Source of the DNA: Dyadobacter jiangsuensis | Lineage (GTDB): Bacteria > Bacteroidota > Bacteroidia > Cytophagales > Spirosomataceae | DNA: 64,000 nucleotides | Assembly (NCBI RefSeq): GCF_003014695.1 | Contig: NZ_PYAS01000003.1 | Span: forward strand, 558,001 to 622,000 | Direction: 5' to 3' | Notes under the pieces: model-generated | Told to the model about the DNA's origin: nothing | Seen by the model: the letters and a program-made list of their open reading frames with translations, nothing else | Databases searched by the model: none | Program-made: the position numbers and the translations under genes | Shown: piece after piece, positions 9,176-18,610 of the stretch | Layout: each line of letters opens with the position of its first letter | Numbering within the stretch: position 1 is the first letter of the stretch

Positions 9176-10069
9176 TTAGAAAAAGCGGTAGTCGTTTGGC
9201 GCGAAACCGGTTGTTTTTTTGAAAAACCGTGTGAAATGCTGGGGATATTTAAAGCCAAGCTCAAATGCGATTTCACTGACGGATTTGGAAGGATCGAGGA
9301 TTTTTTGTTTGGCCAGTTCTATTACTTTCAGGTGAATGTATTCCGTAGGCGTTTTTCCCGTCTCCTTTTTAATAAGGTCACCAAAATAATTGGCAGAAAG
9401 GTGCAGCTGGTCGGCAATGTAGCTTACGGATGGCAGGCCGATTAGTTGCGGTTTGTCGGATTGGAAATAGGTTTTCAATAATGTCTCAAACTTGTCCAAA
9501 ACAGCCTTATTAGCGTCCTGCCGGGTAATATACTGCCGATCATAGAAGCGGATGCAGTAATTGAGAAACAGCTCGATATTACTCGAAATGAGCAATTTGC
9601 TGTGCTTGTCCGTTCCTCGTTCGAGCTCATAGCGGACTTTTTCAAAACAATCTAACACGATATTCCGCTCTTTTTCAGATAAATGAAGGGCCTCTTTGCT
9701 TTCATAGGAAAAGAAGGTGTAATCATCGATATGTTTGCCCAATGCAGTCCCGCGGATCAGATCGGGATGAAAAAGCAGCGCGTAACCCTGCGGTTTGTAA
9801 TCCTCATTGATATCTACATTTATGACCTGACCGGGCGCAACAAATACCAACGTCCTGTCCTGATAATCGTAGGTATGGCGGCCGTATTTCATGTCACCGC
9901 ATTTCACGTCTTTCAGATACACTGCGTAGAACCCAAAGTTCATACGTGACGCGTAAACCTCCGGCGTTCTGCCCGTGAAGTCAATCACGCTCACCAGCGG
10001 GTGCAGGTTTTCGTGGTGGTAAAAAGCGTCGTGCTCACTAACCGTATCTATCCTCAAAATTGTCTCCAT
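9176..10069 (-). CDS. AraC family transcriptional regulator (copy 1)
   Basis: A 297-residue activator with an N-terminal cupin-like sensing domain and a C-terminal AraC HTH pair (about residues 195-297; SANYFGDLIKKETGKTPTEYI and IAFELGFKYPQHFTRFFKK). It diverges from the SDR gene at 10264 across a 194-base spacer that holds a 21-bp-spaced direct repeat, so it probably activates that gene. By eye it is roughly 60 percent identical along its length to the second AraC gene at 12305. The effector is unknown; neighbouring enzymes suggest an aldehyde, quinone or similar oxidisable organic compound. Confidence 0.92.
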   Translation of the reverse strand: METILRIDTVSEHDAFYHHENLHPLVSVIDFTGRTPEVYASRMNFGFYAVYLKDVKCGDMKYGRHTYDYQDRTLVFVAPGQVINVDINEDYKPQGYALLFHPDLIRGTALGKHIDDYTFFSYESKEALHLSEKERNIVLDCFEKVRYELERGTDKHSKLLISSNIELFLNYCIRFYDRQYITRQDANKAVLDKFETLLKTYFQSDKPQLIGLPSVSYIADQLHLSANYFGDLIKKETGKTPTEYIHLKVIELAKQKILDPSKSVSEIAFELGFKYPQHFTRFFKKTTGFAPNDYRFF

Positions 10070-10140
10070 CGTACTTGCTGATTTACAGTCACAAAGCTAG
10101 GTCAAATTGAATGCGTGCCATAGCCGTTAGCCTTCAATCT

Positions 10141-10175
10141 GTAAAAGTGGTATGTAAACCTGTAAATGGGATAAG
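10141..10175 (+). promoter_or_regulatory. Putative AraC operator upstream of the SDR
   Basis: GTAAAAGTGGTATG (10141-10154) is repeated as GTAAATGGGATAAG (10162-10175), a direct repeat with exact 21-bp spacing, which is two helical turns. Each half is preceded by CT. Direct half-sites at this spacing are what AraC-family activators bind. The halves resemble those found near the second AraC gene. The site lies about 90 bases before the SDR start. Confidence 0.5.
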
Positions 10176-10263
10176 TACTGGTTATCACAGGTGTATGACC
10201 TTTGTAATCGGATATGCCACGCAGTCCATTCTATTTACAAAACATATTAAAAACAACCACATT

Positions 10264-11025
10264 ATGGAGATCATGAAAGATAAAGTAGCGCTGGTAACCG
10301 GCGCAGCAATGGGAATCGGATTTGCAACTGCCCGGGCGTTCGCCCAAGCGGGCGCATCGGTAGTACTGGCCGATTGGAACGAGAAGCAAGTGCATGCAGC
10401 AGCGGAGCAACTGGCAGGAGAAGGCCATAAGACCCTGGCAGTCGTGTGCGATGTATCGGACGATGAAGCGGTACAGGCGATGGTGGAAAAAACAGTGTCG
10501 ACTTTCGGACATCTGGATGCGGCCTTTAACAACGCAGCAGTTCAGAACGTACTGGCCGGCGCCGCAGATCAGACCCGGGAGGATTTCGACCGGGTGACGG
10601 CTATCAACCTGCGCGGCATTTGGAGCTGCATGAAATACCAGCTACAACAAATGCGCAAGCAAGGCAGTGGCGCGATTGTGAATTGTTCGTCGATCGGTGG
10701 TATCCTGGGAGGTTCGCAGCGCGGTACTTACCATGCGGCAAAACATGGGGTAATTGGTCTGACTAAAAGTGCCGCATTGGAATATGCACCGTTGGGAATC
10801 CGGGTAAACACGGTATGTCCGGGCATTATCCATACGCCCATGGTGGATGCGATGATTGCAGGTGGGCAGCAAGAGTTACTCGATGCTATGATTCAGACGG
10901 TTCCGGCACAGCGGCTTGGACGTCCTGAGGAAATTGCCAGCTCAGTGCTCTGGCTGTGCAGCGATGTAGCTAGCTTTTTAATCGGGCATACTTTGGTGGT
11001 AGATGGAGGTTATAGTATTCAATAA
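10264..11025 (+). CDS. SDR family NAD-dependent oxidoreductase
   Basis: A classical short-chain dehydrogenase of 253 residues from ATG 10264 (ATG 10273 is an alternative; the frame open to 10111 has no family resemblance in its extra residues). It shows the Rossmann motif TGAAMGIG at 12-19, Asp37 after the second strand, which favours NAD over NADP, NNAA at 89-92, Asn115, Ser142 or Ser143, and the YHAAK catalytic pair Tyr156/Lys160. It ends with the usual VDGGYSIQ. It should oxidise an alcohol or reduce a carbonyl in the cytoplasm. The divergent AraC gene and the cupin 134 bases downstream suggest a small inducible detoxification or catabolic unit. Confidence 0.92.
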   Translation: MEIMKDKVALVTGAAMGIGFATARAFAQAGASVVLADWNEKQVHAAAEQLAGEGHKTLAVVCDVSDDEAVQAMVEKTVSTFGHLDAAFNNAAVQNVLAGAADQTREDFDRVTAINLRGIWSCMKYQLQQMRKQGSGAIVNCSSIGGILGGSQRGTYHAAKHGVIGLTKSAALEYAPLGIRVNTVCPGIIHTPMVDAMIAGGQQELLDAMIQTVPAQRLGRPEEIASSVLWLCSDVASFLIGHTLVVDGGYSIQ

Positions 11026-11158
11026 TAAGGAAATCATGCAAAAGGCTTCGCCAGGACATGGTTTGATATTCTTAATCATCCGATTGATTCCCTTACTGAT
11101 AATGAGAATTTTTCACGGAACTTGCGCAGTTTTCAAGGCATACTAAACAGCAGGAATT

Positions 11159-11554
11159 ATGAAAATCATTAGAAACGGGGAACAAGCATCTGTAAAGGGA
11201 AATCAGGACTGGTTTAGTGGTAGCGTCAGGATCGATCCTTTGTTTTCAAAACAGGAAACAACCAAAGCTGCCGGCGCTTTGGTCACTTTCGAGCCAGGAG
11301 CACGGACGGCGTGGCATACACATCCGGCAGGGCAAACCTTGATTGTCGTTTCCGGTCTGGGCTGGGTGCAGCGAGAAGGCGGGAAAGTTGAGGAGATCAA
11401 GCCTGGCGACGTTGTGTGGTTCGAGCCCAACGAAAAACATTGGCATGGTGCATCGGCAGAAAAAGCCATGAGCCACATTGCGATTCAGGAGGAAGTGAAT
11501 GGGCAGGTGGTCACCTGGCTGGAAAAGGTCACCGAGGAAGAATACAAAAAATAA
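11159..11554 (+). CDS. Cupin protein (mandelonitrile-lyase-like subgroup)
   Basis: A 131-residue single-domain cupin without signal peptide. It has the first cupin motif, with WHTHPAGQ at about 52-59 giving two His and a Gln as metal ligands, and the second, with GDVVWFEPNEKHWHG. This arrangement and the ending WLEKVTEEEY are typical of small cupins that annotation pipelines compare with bacterial (R)-mandelonitrile lyases and with carboxymuconolactone-decarboxylase-linked cupins. The true reaction cannot be deduced. It follows the SDR in the same direction and is a cytoplasmic paralogue of the exported cupin at 11739. Confidence 0.85.
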   Translation: MKIIRNGEQASVKGNQDWFSGSVRIDPLFSKQETTKAAGALVTFEPGARTAWHTHPAGQTLIVVSGLGWVQREGGKVEEIKPGDVVWFEPNEKHWHGASAEKAMSHIAIQEEVNGQVVTWLEKVTEEEYKK

Positions 11555-11738
11555 TGCAGCTCAAGATAACAGCAAAACGATTCGGTTTTGGGATCCGAGT
11601 TGTGGGAGCTTGGGACATTACAACGAAAAAGCTATGGAATTCCAAACCGATTCTACCACACGACAGCTCTTCATAACGGTTGGGTCACGCAAGTTTGCTG
11701 CCGACAAGGTAACGGCAACCACGGGCATGAATATTGGA
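11555..11738. other. Spacer between two convergent cupin genes
   Basis: There is no convincing gene or terminator in these 184 bases. Several short open frames cross it on the plus strand but none resembles a known family, and they overlap the antisense end of the next cupin. It may contain decayed coding sequence. Confidence 0.4.
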
Positions 11739-12227
11739 TCATTTTAACTTCAGGTACTCTTCATCTGTCACAGCCTGCATCCAGTTCACCCTGCCGCTGG
11801 CAGTATTTGGCGTGATGGCAATCTGTGTAAAGCCAACTTCCGGCGAAGCGCCATGCCAATGGGGTACGTTCGGTGGACATTTCACCGTATCACCTTTGCG
11901 AAGAATCTGGATTGGCTTGCCCTTTTCCTGATAATATCCCACACCATCAATGGCTAGCAAAGCTTGTCCGCCCGGATGCGAATGCCAGAATGTACGCGCT
12001 CCTGCCTCGAACGTAACATTGCCCACAGGGATGTTAAATGCACTGTCGGGCTCAATCAGTTGTTGAACCCAGGCATTGCCTGTGAAATTACTGGCAGGTA
12101 CCCGCTGGCCTCGCGGAAAAATGCTTTCGTTTTTGTCGTTCAATGCGCCTTTGCTCTGCGCGGTTGCGTAGTTACCAGTTATTACGTTACTAAATATAAA
12201 AGCCAGAATCGGAAGTAGGTGTTTCAT
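11739..12227 (-). CDS. Exported cupin protein
   Basis: A 162-residue cupin with a signal peptide ending near YATAQ (about residue 24), so it should act in the periplasm. The core has FWHSHPGGQ and a second motif PPNVPHWHGASP. The N-terminal FPRGQRVPASNFTGNAWV and the ending AVTDEEYLKL mark the same cupin group as the gene at 11159, with which it is convergent. It lies 77 bases downstream of the second AraC gene on the same strand and is probably co-transcribed with it. Enzyme activity is unproven; a role with quinone-like or aromatic intermediates is only suggested by the neighbouring decarboxylase and monooxygenase genes. Confidence 0.85.
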   Translation of the reverse strand: MKHLLPILAFIFSNVITGNYATAQSKGALNDKNESIFPRGQRVPASNFTGNAWVQQLIEPDSAFNIPVGNVTFEAGARTFWHSHPGGQALLAIDGVGYYQEKGKPIQILRKGDTVKCPPNVPHWHGASPEVGFTQIAITPNTASGRVNWMQAVTDEEYLKLK

Positions 12228-12304
12228 ACTGTTTTGATGCGCTGAGATAGATTTAGCCGGATTTGATTGTATAAGAGAAGAGCTAACCTTGGTTGATTAT
12301 CGGA

Positions 12305-13210
12305 CTAGTTTGGATTTTGAAGAACCCTATACTCATTGGGTGTCTGCCCGACCCGCTGTTTGAACAGGCGCGTGAAGTGCTGCGGATATTTGAAACCTAA
12401 TTCATACGCGATCTCGCTGAATGATTTATCCTGATCTGAGATCAACTCTTTTGCCATGTTGATGATTTTCACCTGAATGTACTCTTGTGCAGTCTTGCCG
12501 GTTTCTTTTTTGATCAGATCACCAAAGTAGTTTGCGGATGTATGAAGGGCATCAGCGCAATAAGCCACGGTTGGTAGGCCTATCTGTTGAGGCTTGTCCG
12601 ACTTGAAATACTCATTCAACAATGTTTCGAACTTCTCTAGTATTCCTTTATTCGCAGTTTCCCTGGTGATAAACTGCCTGTCGTAGAACCGCACGCAGTA
12701 TTCGAGAAACAATTCAATGTTGGCCGTGATAAGCCGTTTGCTGTGTTTATCGATTCTCTCGGTGATTTCGTACTCGATTTTAGAGAAGCAGTCGCTAATA
12801 ATATTGCGCTCCTGTTTAGAGAGGTGTAGTGCCTCAGTGACTCCGTATGAGAAGAACGTATACTGATCTATATGTTTTCCAAGAGAGGTGCCAAAAAGCA
12901 AATCCGGGTGGAAAACCAACGCCAGGCCCTGCGGCTGATAGTAATTGTCCTTCTTGTTTTCACCGATCACCTGACCAGGGGCCAGAAAGATGAGGGTGCC
13001 TTCTTCGTAGTCGTAGTAATTCAACCCGTAGCGTAGGTCTCCACACTTGATTTCTTTGAGGAACACCACATAAAATTCATACGCCATTCGGCGCAATTCC
13101 CGGGGATCGGCTTTTGACAGATCGACGATGCTTACCAGTGGGTGCAGCGTTTCATGCTTGTTGAAAGCATTGTATTCCTGAATGGTATTGAATCTGAGTA
13201 TGTCTTCCAT
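12305..13210 (-). CDS. AraC family transcriptional regulator (copy 2)
   Basis: A 301-residue AraC regulator with the same layout as copy 1: an N-terminal ligand domain and a C-terminal double HTH with SANYFGDLIKKETGKTAQEYI and LGFKYPQHFTRLFKQ. Upstream of its start, at 13285-13319, is one of three matching operator-like repeats; the other two stand before the cytochrome-dehydrogenase fusion gene at 14981 and the aldo/keto reductase at 17184. This makes it the likely activator of the whole 15-24 kb oxidative operon. The original spacing to its target has probably been broken by the HTH-YhcG pair now lying between. Confidence 0.92.
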   Translation of the reverse strand: MEDILRFNTIQEYNAFNKHETLHPLVSIVDLSKADPRELRRMAYEFYVVFLKEIKCGDLRYGLNYYDYEEGTLIFLAPGQVIGENKKDNYYQPQGLALVFHPDLLFGTSLGKHIDQYTFFSYGVTEALHLSKQERNIISDCFSKIEYEITERIDKHSKRLITANIELFLEYCVRFYDRQFITRETANKGILEKFETLLNEYFKSDKPQQIGLPTVAYCADALHTSANYFGDLIKKETGKTAQEYIQVKIINMAKELISDQDKSFSEIAYELGFKYPQHFTRLFKQRVGQTPNEYRVLQNPN

Positions 13211-13284
13211 GTCGCTGATTGATAATGCCTGGATGCAAAGTTAACGGAGCGTATCTCGTTTTGAGCTAACGGCTTGCCGGATTG

Positions 13285-13319
13285 GTAATATTGGTAAGGA
13301 TTTCCGTAATGCGTATACA
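13285..13319 (+). promoter_or_regulatory. Putative AraC operator A
   Basis: GTAATATTGGTAAG (13285-13298) and GTAATGCGTATACA (13306-13319) form half-sites 21 bp apart. The site lies between the second AraC gene and the HTH gene. Bases 13291-13337 match 44 of 47 positions in operator B at 14885-14931. It may serve autoregulation of the AraC gene or drive the HTH gene. Confidence 0.5.
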
Positions 13320-13402
13320 ATGCGTGGGCTGATTTCTAAGATATCCGAGCACTTCACCGCAGATTTCCATAAATTGCCTTTTTAACCAAAAACCCTTTCC
13401 GC

Positions 13403-13825
13403 ATGACACATACTACCTCCAACCCGAAGATCCACGAAGGCCGCAACGTGAAACGCTTTCGGGAGATGCTGAGTATCAAGCAGGACGCCCTCGCATTTGA
13501 GCTCGGTGAAGACTGGAACCAGCAGAAAATCTCCCTGCTTGAACAAAAGGAAAAGATTGACTCGGATATTTTGGAGCAGGTTGCGGCGATTTTGAAAATT
13601 CCAGCTGAGGCGATTCGGAATTTTGACGAACAACAAGCGGTGAATATTATAGCGAATACATTCCAGGATATTGCCTTCGAGAATTCGTTCAACCACGGCA
13701 CCATTAACTTTCATCCTATTGAAAAAATTATTCTCCTTCACGAGGAGAAGATTGCATTGTATGAGCGGATGTTGAAGGAGAAGGAAGAGATGATGGGGCG
13801 GTTGGAGAAACTATTACACAGATGA
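13403..13825 (+). CDS. XRE-type HTH protein
   Basis: A 140-residue protein with an N-terminal helix-turn-helix (about residues 12-65; GRNVKRFREMLSIKQDALAFEL) and a C-terminal charged helix, probably a coiled coil for oligomerisation. Such small XRE-like proteins are common in Bacteroidota. Its stop overlaps the start of the YhcG-type gene (ATGA), so the two are translationally coupled and form one cassette. A regulator plus nuclease pair could be a defence or toxin-antitoxin-like unit, but no toxin activity can be read from it. The pair looks richer in AT than its surroundings. Confidence 0.8.
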   Translation: MTHTTSNPKIHEGRNVKRFREMLSIKQDALAFELGEDWNQQKISLLEQKEKIDSDILEQVAAILKIPAEAIRNFDEQQAVNIIANTFQDIAFENSFNHGTINFHPIEKIILLHEEKIALYERMLKEKEEMMGRLEKLLHR

Positions 13826-14841
13826 TCGAATCCAACTCTCCGGCAATGTCCTTAATACAAGATGTTGTTAAGATTTTACAATCTGCAAGACAAAATGCTT
13901 ACAAAGCTGTCAATACAGCGATGCTTGAAGCCTACTGGCAGATAGGCAAAAGAATTGTTGAAGAAGAACAATTTGGGCAGAAGCGAGCCGCGTATGGAGA
14001 AGGCGTTATTAAACAGCTTTCGAAGGATTTAAGTCGCGAAATTGGTAAAGGCTTTTCAGTAGCAAATCTTGAAAATTTCCGAAAATTCTACTTGACTTTT
14101 TCTGATGAGCAAAAATCTTACGCAGTGCGTAGGGAATTGAGTTGGACACATTATCGGCTCATAATGAGAGTGGAAGATGCTGCGGCGCGAACTTATTATG
14201 AGAACGAATGCGCAAACCAAACGTGGAGTACCCGAACGTTGGAGCGTAACATTAATTCCCATTATTATCAGCGTTTACTTTCCTCTCGAACCGAGTCCGA
14301 AGTCTCTGTTCTTGATCAAAACTCCCACAAGGCTCTGGCCAACGATTTCATAAAAGACCCTTATGTTTTCGAATTCTTAAATATTTCAGAGCCGGTAAGC
14401 GCAATGGAGCAAGACATTGAAAAAGCTCTAATCGGAAATTTGCAACAGTTCCTGCTTGAACTAGGAAAGGGATTTTCATTTGTAGGAAGGCAATTCAGAA
14501 TAAGTACAGAAACCAGTCACTTTTACATTGATCTCGTTTTCTATAATTACTTGCTCAAATGCTTTGTGCTATTTGATTTAAAAACCGGCAAATTAACACA
14601 CCAGGATACCGGACAAATGGATATGTACATCCGCATGTTCGATGATTTGAAAAAACAAGATGACGACAATCCTACCATAGGGATTATTCTTTGTACTGAG
14701 AAAGACGAAACTGTGGTGAAATACAGTATTTTGAATGACAGTAAGCAGCTGTTTGCAACGAAATACATGCTCTACTTACCGACTGAGGAAGAGTTGATTG
14801 CTGAGATTGAGCGAGAGAAGCGGCTACTTAGAATGCGCTAA
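13822..14841 (+). CDS. PD-(D/E)XK nuclease family protein, YhcG/DUF1016 type
   Basis: A 339-residue protein of the YhcG family: an N-terminal DUF1016 winged-helix-like domain (about 10-150, with AYWQIGKRIVEEEQ and KGFSVANLENFRKFY) and a C-terminal nuclease domain. Asp237 in HFYIDLVFYN and the Asp252-X-Lys254 in FDLKTGKL fit the catalytic residues of the PD-(D/E)XK fold. YhcG proteins travel horizontally and are linked in the literature to restriction loci and other defence or mobile contexts. Here it is coupled to an HTH gene and flanked by near-identical 47-bp direct repeats. Target and biological role are unknown. Confidence 0.9.
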   Translation: MIESNSPAMSLIQDVVKILQSARQNAYKAVNTAMLEAYWQIGKRIVEEEQFGQKRAAYGEGVIKQLSKDLSREIGKGFSVANLENFRKFYLTFSDEQKSYAVRRELSWTHYRLIMRVEDAAARTYYENECANQTWSTRTLERNINSHYYQRLLSSRTESEVSVLDQNSHKALANDFIKDPYVFEFLNISEPVSAMEQDIEKALIGNLQQFLLELGKGFSFVGRQFRISTETSHFYIDLVFYNYLLKCFVLFDLKTGKLTHQDTGQMDMYIRMFDDLKKQDDDNPTIGIILCTEKDETVVKYSILNDSKQLFATKYMLYLPTEEELIAEIEREKRLLRMR

Positions 14842-14878
14842 AATTCCTCTAAAATATAGGGGCAGATATTCCGGAAAA

Positions 14879-14913
14879 GGAATTTTGGTAAGCATTTCCG
14901 TAATCCGTATACA
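14879..14913 (+). promoter_or_regulatory. Putative AraC operator B
   Basis: GGAATTTTGGTAAG (14879-14892) and GTAATCCGTATACA (14900-14913) are half-sites with 21-bp spacing. The second ends 67 bases before the start of the cytochrome c-sugar dehydrogenase gene, a good activator position. It matches operator A in 44 of 47 bases over the longer block 14885-14931. Confidence 0.55.
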
Positions 14914-14980
14914 ATGCCTGGGCTGATTTCTGGGGAATTTTGTCAGCCAATACAATCTACTCACCAGAACACTCACAGCT

Positions 14981-16912
14981 ATGAAGATCGCCAACATCCT
15001 TGCGACATCTGTAATAATCCCAGTCACATTTACGATATCCGCTTGGGCGCAGACGCCTGCGCAATCATTGTCAGAAGGTCATCGACTATACACGATCAAC
15101 TGTGCAAACTGCCACGGAGACGTCGCCCAGGGAGCAGTTAAGGCAGGTATTGAACTTTCGATTATCACAGAGCGTGGCGGGAAACAGCCCCCTAATCTCA
15201 CCGACGAGGCTTGGGATCATGGCTCGACCGACGCAGAGATTTTCAACACGATCAAGAAAGGCTTTCCATCGGCAATGATGCCGCCTTTCGAAGGAAGCCT
15301 GTCCGACAGCCAGATTAAAAATGTCATCGCCTATGTCCGCTCTCTATCCACGCCGCAGGGAGTTGCAGCAGCCACCGCGGCAAAGACGACGGTTAGTCAG
15401 GCAAATACTGAACATACAATTGAATTGGCCGATTATCTTGAAATGCCCATCACGGGGGATATGTCCGCTGATCGCGTGACGGGCGTGCTGGCACGTGGCA
15501 GCATCATGCTGGATGAGCCGGGAGGGAAACGCACTTTCTTGAACGACCTGAATGGTCAATTGTACATTCTTGACAAGCAAACCCAAAAGCTTACCACCTA
15601 CCTGGACTTCGACGGTTCTGGTGACCGCGCTGGTTTGTTTACTAAACTCACTTCCGCAAAAGGCTACGCGTCCGGGCTGATGAATTTTGTTTTTGATCCT
15701 GACTATGCAAAAAATGGCATTTTTTATACGCTACACATGGAGAATGTGGCCACAGCTGGCGAAAGTCCGATGCCAAAGGGAAACTCAGTTCCGGGATTAA
15801 ATCTTGAACAATATAAAATCACACCTGCACTTGCCAAACCGGCTGCTGCTGGTGATCCGCAGATGGAGCGCGAACTAGTCATTGTGGAATGGACGGATCG
15901 CAAGATTGGGAATTCCACTTTTGAAGGCACAGCCCGAGAGGTGCTTCGTTTATACGTGCCCGGACTTTTTCACCCGCTTAATGAATTGACATTCAATCCC
16001 GCTGCCCGGCCCGGGGACGCGGACTGGCGGGTGATGTACCTGGGCATTGGTGATGCAGGTACGGGCGAGCGGCCAGGACCCAACAGAATGCATGCGCAGC
16101 GGCTTGATACATTTCAGGGCAAAGTGCTTCGTATCATTCCGTCGCTGAGCGTACAGAAATCGACGAGCACGATAAGCGAGAATGGACAGTACCGAATCCC
16201 CAACGATAACCCTTTTGTATCGGTATCTGGCGCGCGAAGAGAAATCTGGGCTTACGGCTTGCGCAACCCGCACCGACTGACCTGGTATATTGATCCGGCA
16301 AGACCACGGCAGCCAGTACTGTTCGCATTCAATATCGGCTTGGTGAGCTGGGAAACGGTCATGATTATTAAGAAGGGTGCAAATTACGGCTACCCGTTGC
16401 GAGAAGGCTCCCAGAGCATGGCAGAAGGTAATAAGATGGGGCCGATACCGGCAGATGATCAGATCGCTGTTCAGGTGACAGACGTAGAAACAAATGGAAC
16501 AGTGAAGCCTACCTATGCAGTACTTGCGTACCCACATACGCCAGGTGGTGGCGACGCCATTGCCAATGGCTTTGTTTATCGGGGCAAGAAGATTCCGTTA
16601 CTAAAAGGGACTTTCGTTTTTGGTGACATTACGACCGGCCGTATCTGGTACACTCACATGAAAGACGTGCTTGCGGCAGACGACGGCAACCCGCTCACCT
16701 TTGCGCCGATCCACGAGTTAGGCACCCAGATTCGCGCACTTGCGGAAGAGACTTACAAAAAACGAGGTGGCAAAAATCCGGGTTTGCCCGGGCGCGGGGC
16801 CATTGCCGGTGCTGGTAGAATTGACTTGCGATTGGCAGAAGACAGCGAAGGAGAACTGTACGTGTTGACAAAGGCCGACGGTATGATCCGGAAGATCGTC
16901 GGTGTCAAGTAG
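14981..16912 (+). CDS. Cytochrome c - sugar dehydrogenase (GSDH-type) fusion, exported
   Basis: A 643-residue periplasmic oxidoreductase. A signal peptide ends near ISAWAQ (residue 24). A class I cytochrome c domain follows, with haem-binding CANCH at 41-45 and a likely distal Met in SAMMPPFEG. From about residue 150 the protein is a six-bladed propeller of the glucose/sorbosone dehydrogenase type (WAYGLRNPHRLTW, ANGFVYRGKKIPLLKGTFVFGD). Members oxidise sugars or other alcohols with PQQ and pass electrons to the fused haem. The presence of PQQ is family knowledge, not visible here, and no pqq genes lie in the window. It starts the main plus-strand oxidative gene run. Confidence 0.88.
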   Translation: MKIANILATSVIIPVTFTISAWAQTPAQSLSEGHRLYTINCANCHGDVAQGAVKAGIELSIITERGGKQPPNLTDEAWDHGSTDAEIFNTIKKGFPSAMMPPFEGSLSDSQIKNVIAYVRSLSTPQGVAAATAAKTTVSQANTEHTIELADYLEMPITGDMSADRVTGVLARGSIMLDEPGGKRTFLNDLNGQLYILDKQTQKLTTYLDFDGSGDRAGLFTKLTSAKGYASGLMNFVFDPDYAKNGIFYTLHMENVATAGESPMPKGNSVPGLNLEQYKITPALAKPAAAGDPQMERELVIVEWTDRKIGNSTFEGTAREVLRLYVPGLFHPLNELTFNPAARPGDADWRVMYLGIGDAGTGERPGPNRMHAQRLDTFQGKVLRIIPSLSVQKSTSTISENGQYRIPNDNPFVSVSGARREIWAYGLRNPHRLTWYIDPARPRQPVLFAFNIGLVSWETVMIIKKGANYGYPLREGSQSMAEGNKMGPIPADDQIAVQVTDVETNGTVKPTYAVLAYPHTPGGGDAIANGFVYRGKKIPLLKGTFVFGDITTGRIWYTHMKDVLAADDGNPLTFAPIHELGTQIRALAEETYKKRGGKNPGLPGRGAIAGAGRIDLRLAEDSEGELYVLTKADGMIRKIVGVK

Positions 16913-18034
<1,122 letters not shown>

Positions 18035-18073
18035 CATTTTCCTGTTAACTACTCACATCAATTCAAGACAACT

Positions 18074-18559
18074 ATGCAAAGCCAAACATTTTTAAAGTCA
18101 TTTCTGAAAGCATCGATTTTAGGATTATGCTTATTCACCCTTAGTACCCATTTGTCGATGGCCCAAAATACAGGTACTGTGGAACAGCAAATCATTAACC
18201 TTTCCAAAGATAAATGGCAGTGGATGTCCGATAAGAATGTGGATAAGCTGGCCACGCTTTTCGATGACAAGGCCAAGTTTGTTCATATGAGCGGAACATG
18301 GAAAAAGGATGAGGAACTTGAAATCATCAAAACAGGAAGCATCTGGTATAGGAAGGCAGATATACATGATGTAGCCGCTGAGATTTTCGACAATACGGCC
18401 ATAGTTTGGAGTAGGATTACGCTGGAATCCACCGTAAGAGGAAATGAGGCAAAAGTTGAATTTACAGTGACTGAAGTGTTCAAAAAAACGGGAAATGACT
18501 GGAAGTTGCTAGCCCTGACTTTCAGCAGCGTGCGGGATACGCATGTGATCAAGCATTAA
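18074..18559 (+). CDS. Exported SnoaL/DUF4440-like protein
   Basis: A 161-residue protein with a signal peptide ending near LSMAQ (about 32) and one NTF2-like alpha+beta domain of the SnoaL/DUF4440 type (WQWMSDKNVDKLATLFDDKAKFVHMSG through FKKTGNDWKLLALTFS). The fold forms a cone-shaped pocket that may bind or isomerise a small hydrophobic molecule. It lies 39 bases behind the aldo/keto reductase and 51 before the decarboxylase-like gene, so it belongs to the same run. No catalytic residue can be assigned. Confidence 0.82.
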   Translation: MQSQTFLKSFLKASILGLCLFTLSTHLSMAQNTGTVEQQIINLSKDKWQWMSDKNVDKLATLFDDKAKFVHMSGTWKKDEELEIIKTGSIWYRKADIHDVAAEIFDNTAIVWSRITLESTVRGNEAKVEFTVTEVFKKTGNDWKLLALTFSSVRDTHVIKH

Positions 18560-18610
18560 TGAGGCAAACTAGAAGAGCTATTCTGGATTTTTCATTTCAA
18601 ATCAGAACCC

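Noticed and set aside
11555..11738. Small open frames between the two cupin genes
   Set aside because: No family resemblance, overlap with the antisense cupin end, and no start or ribosome-site support.
13285..14931. 47-bp repeats as a transposon target-site duplication
   Set aside because: They are much too long for transposase duplications and no transposase or inverted ends are present; operator duplication fits better.
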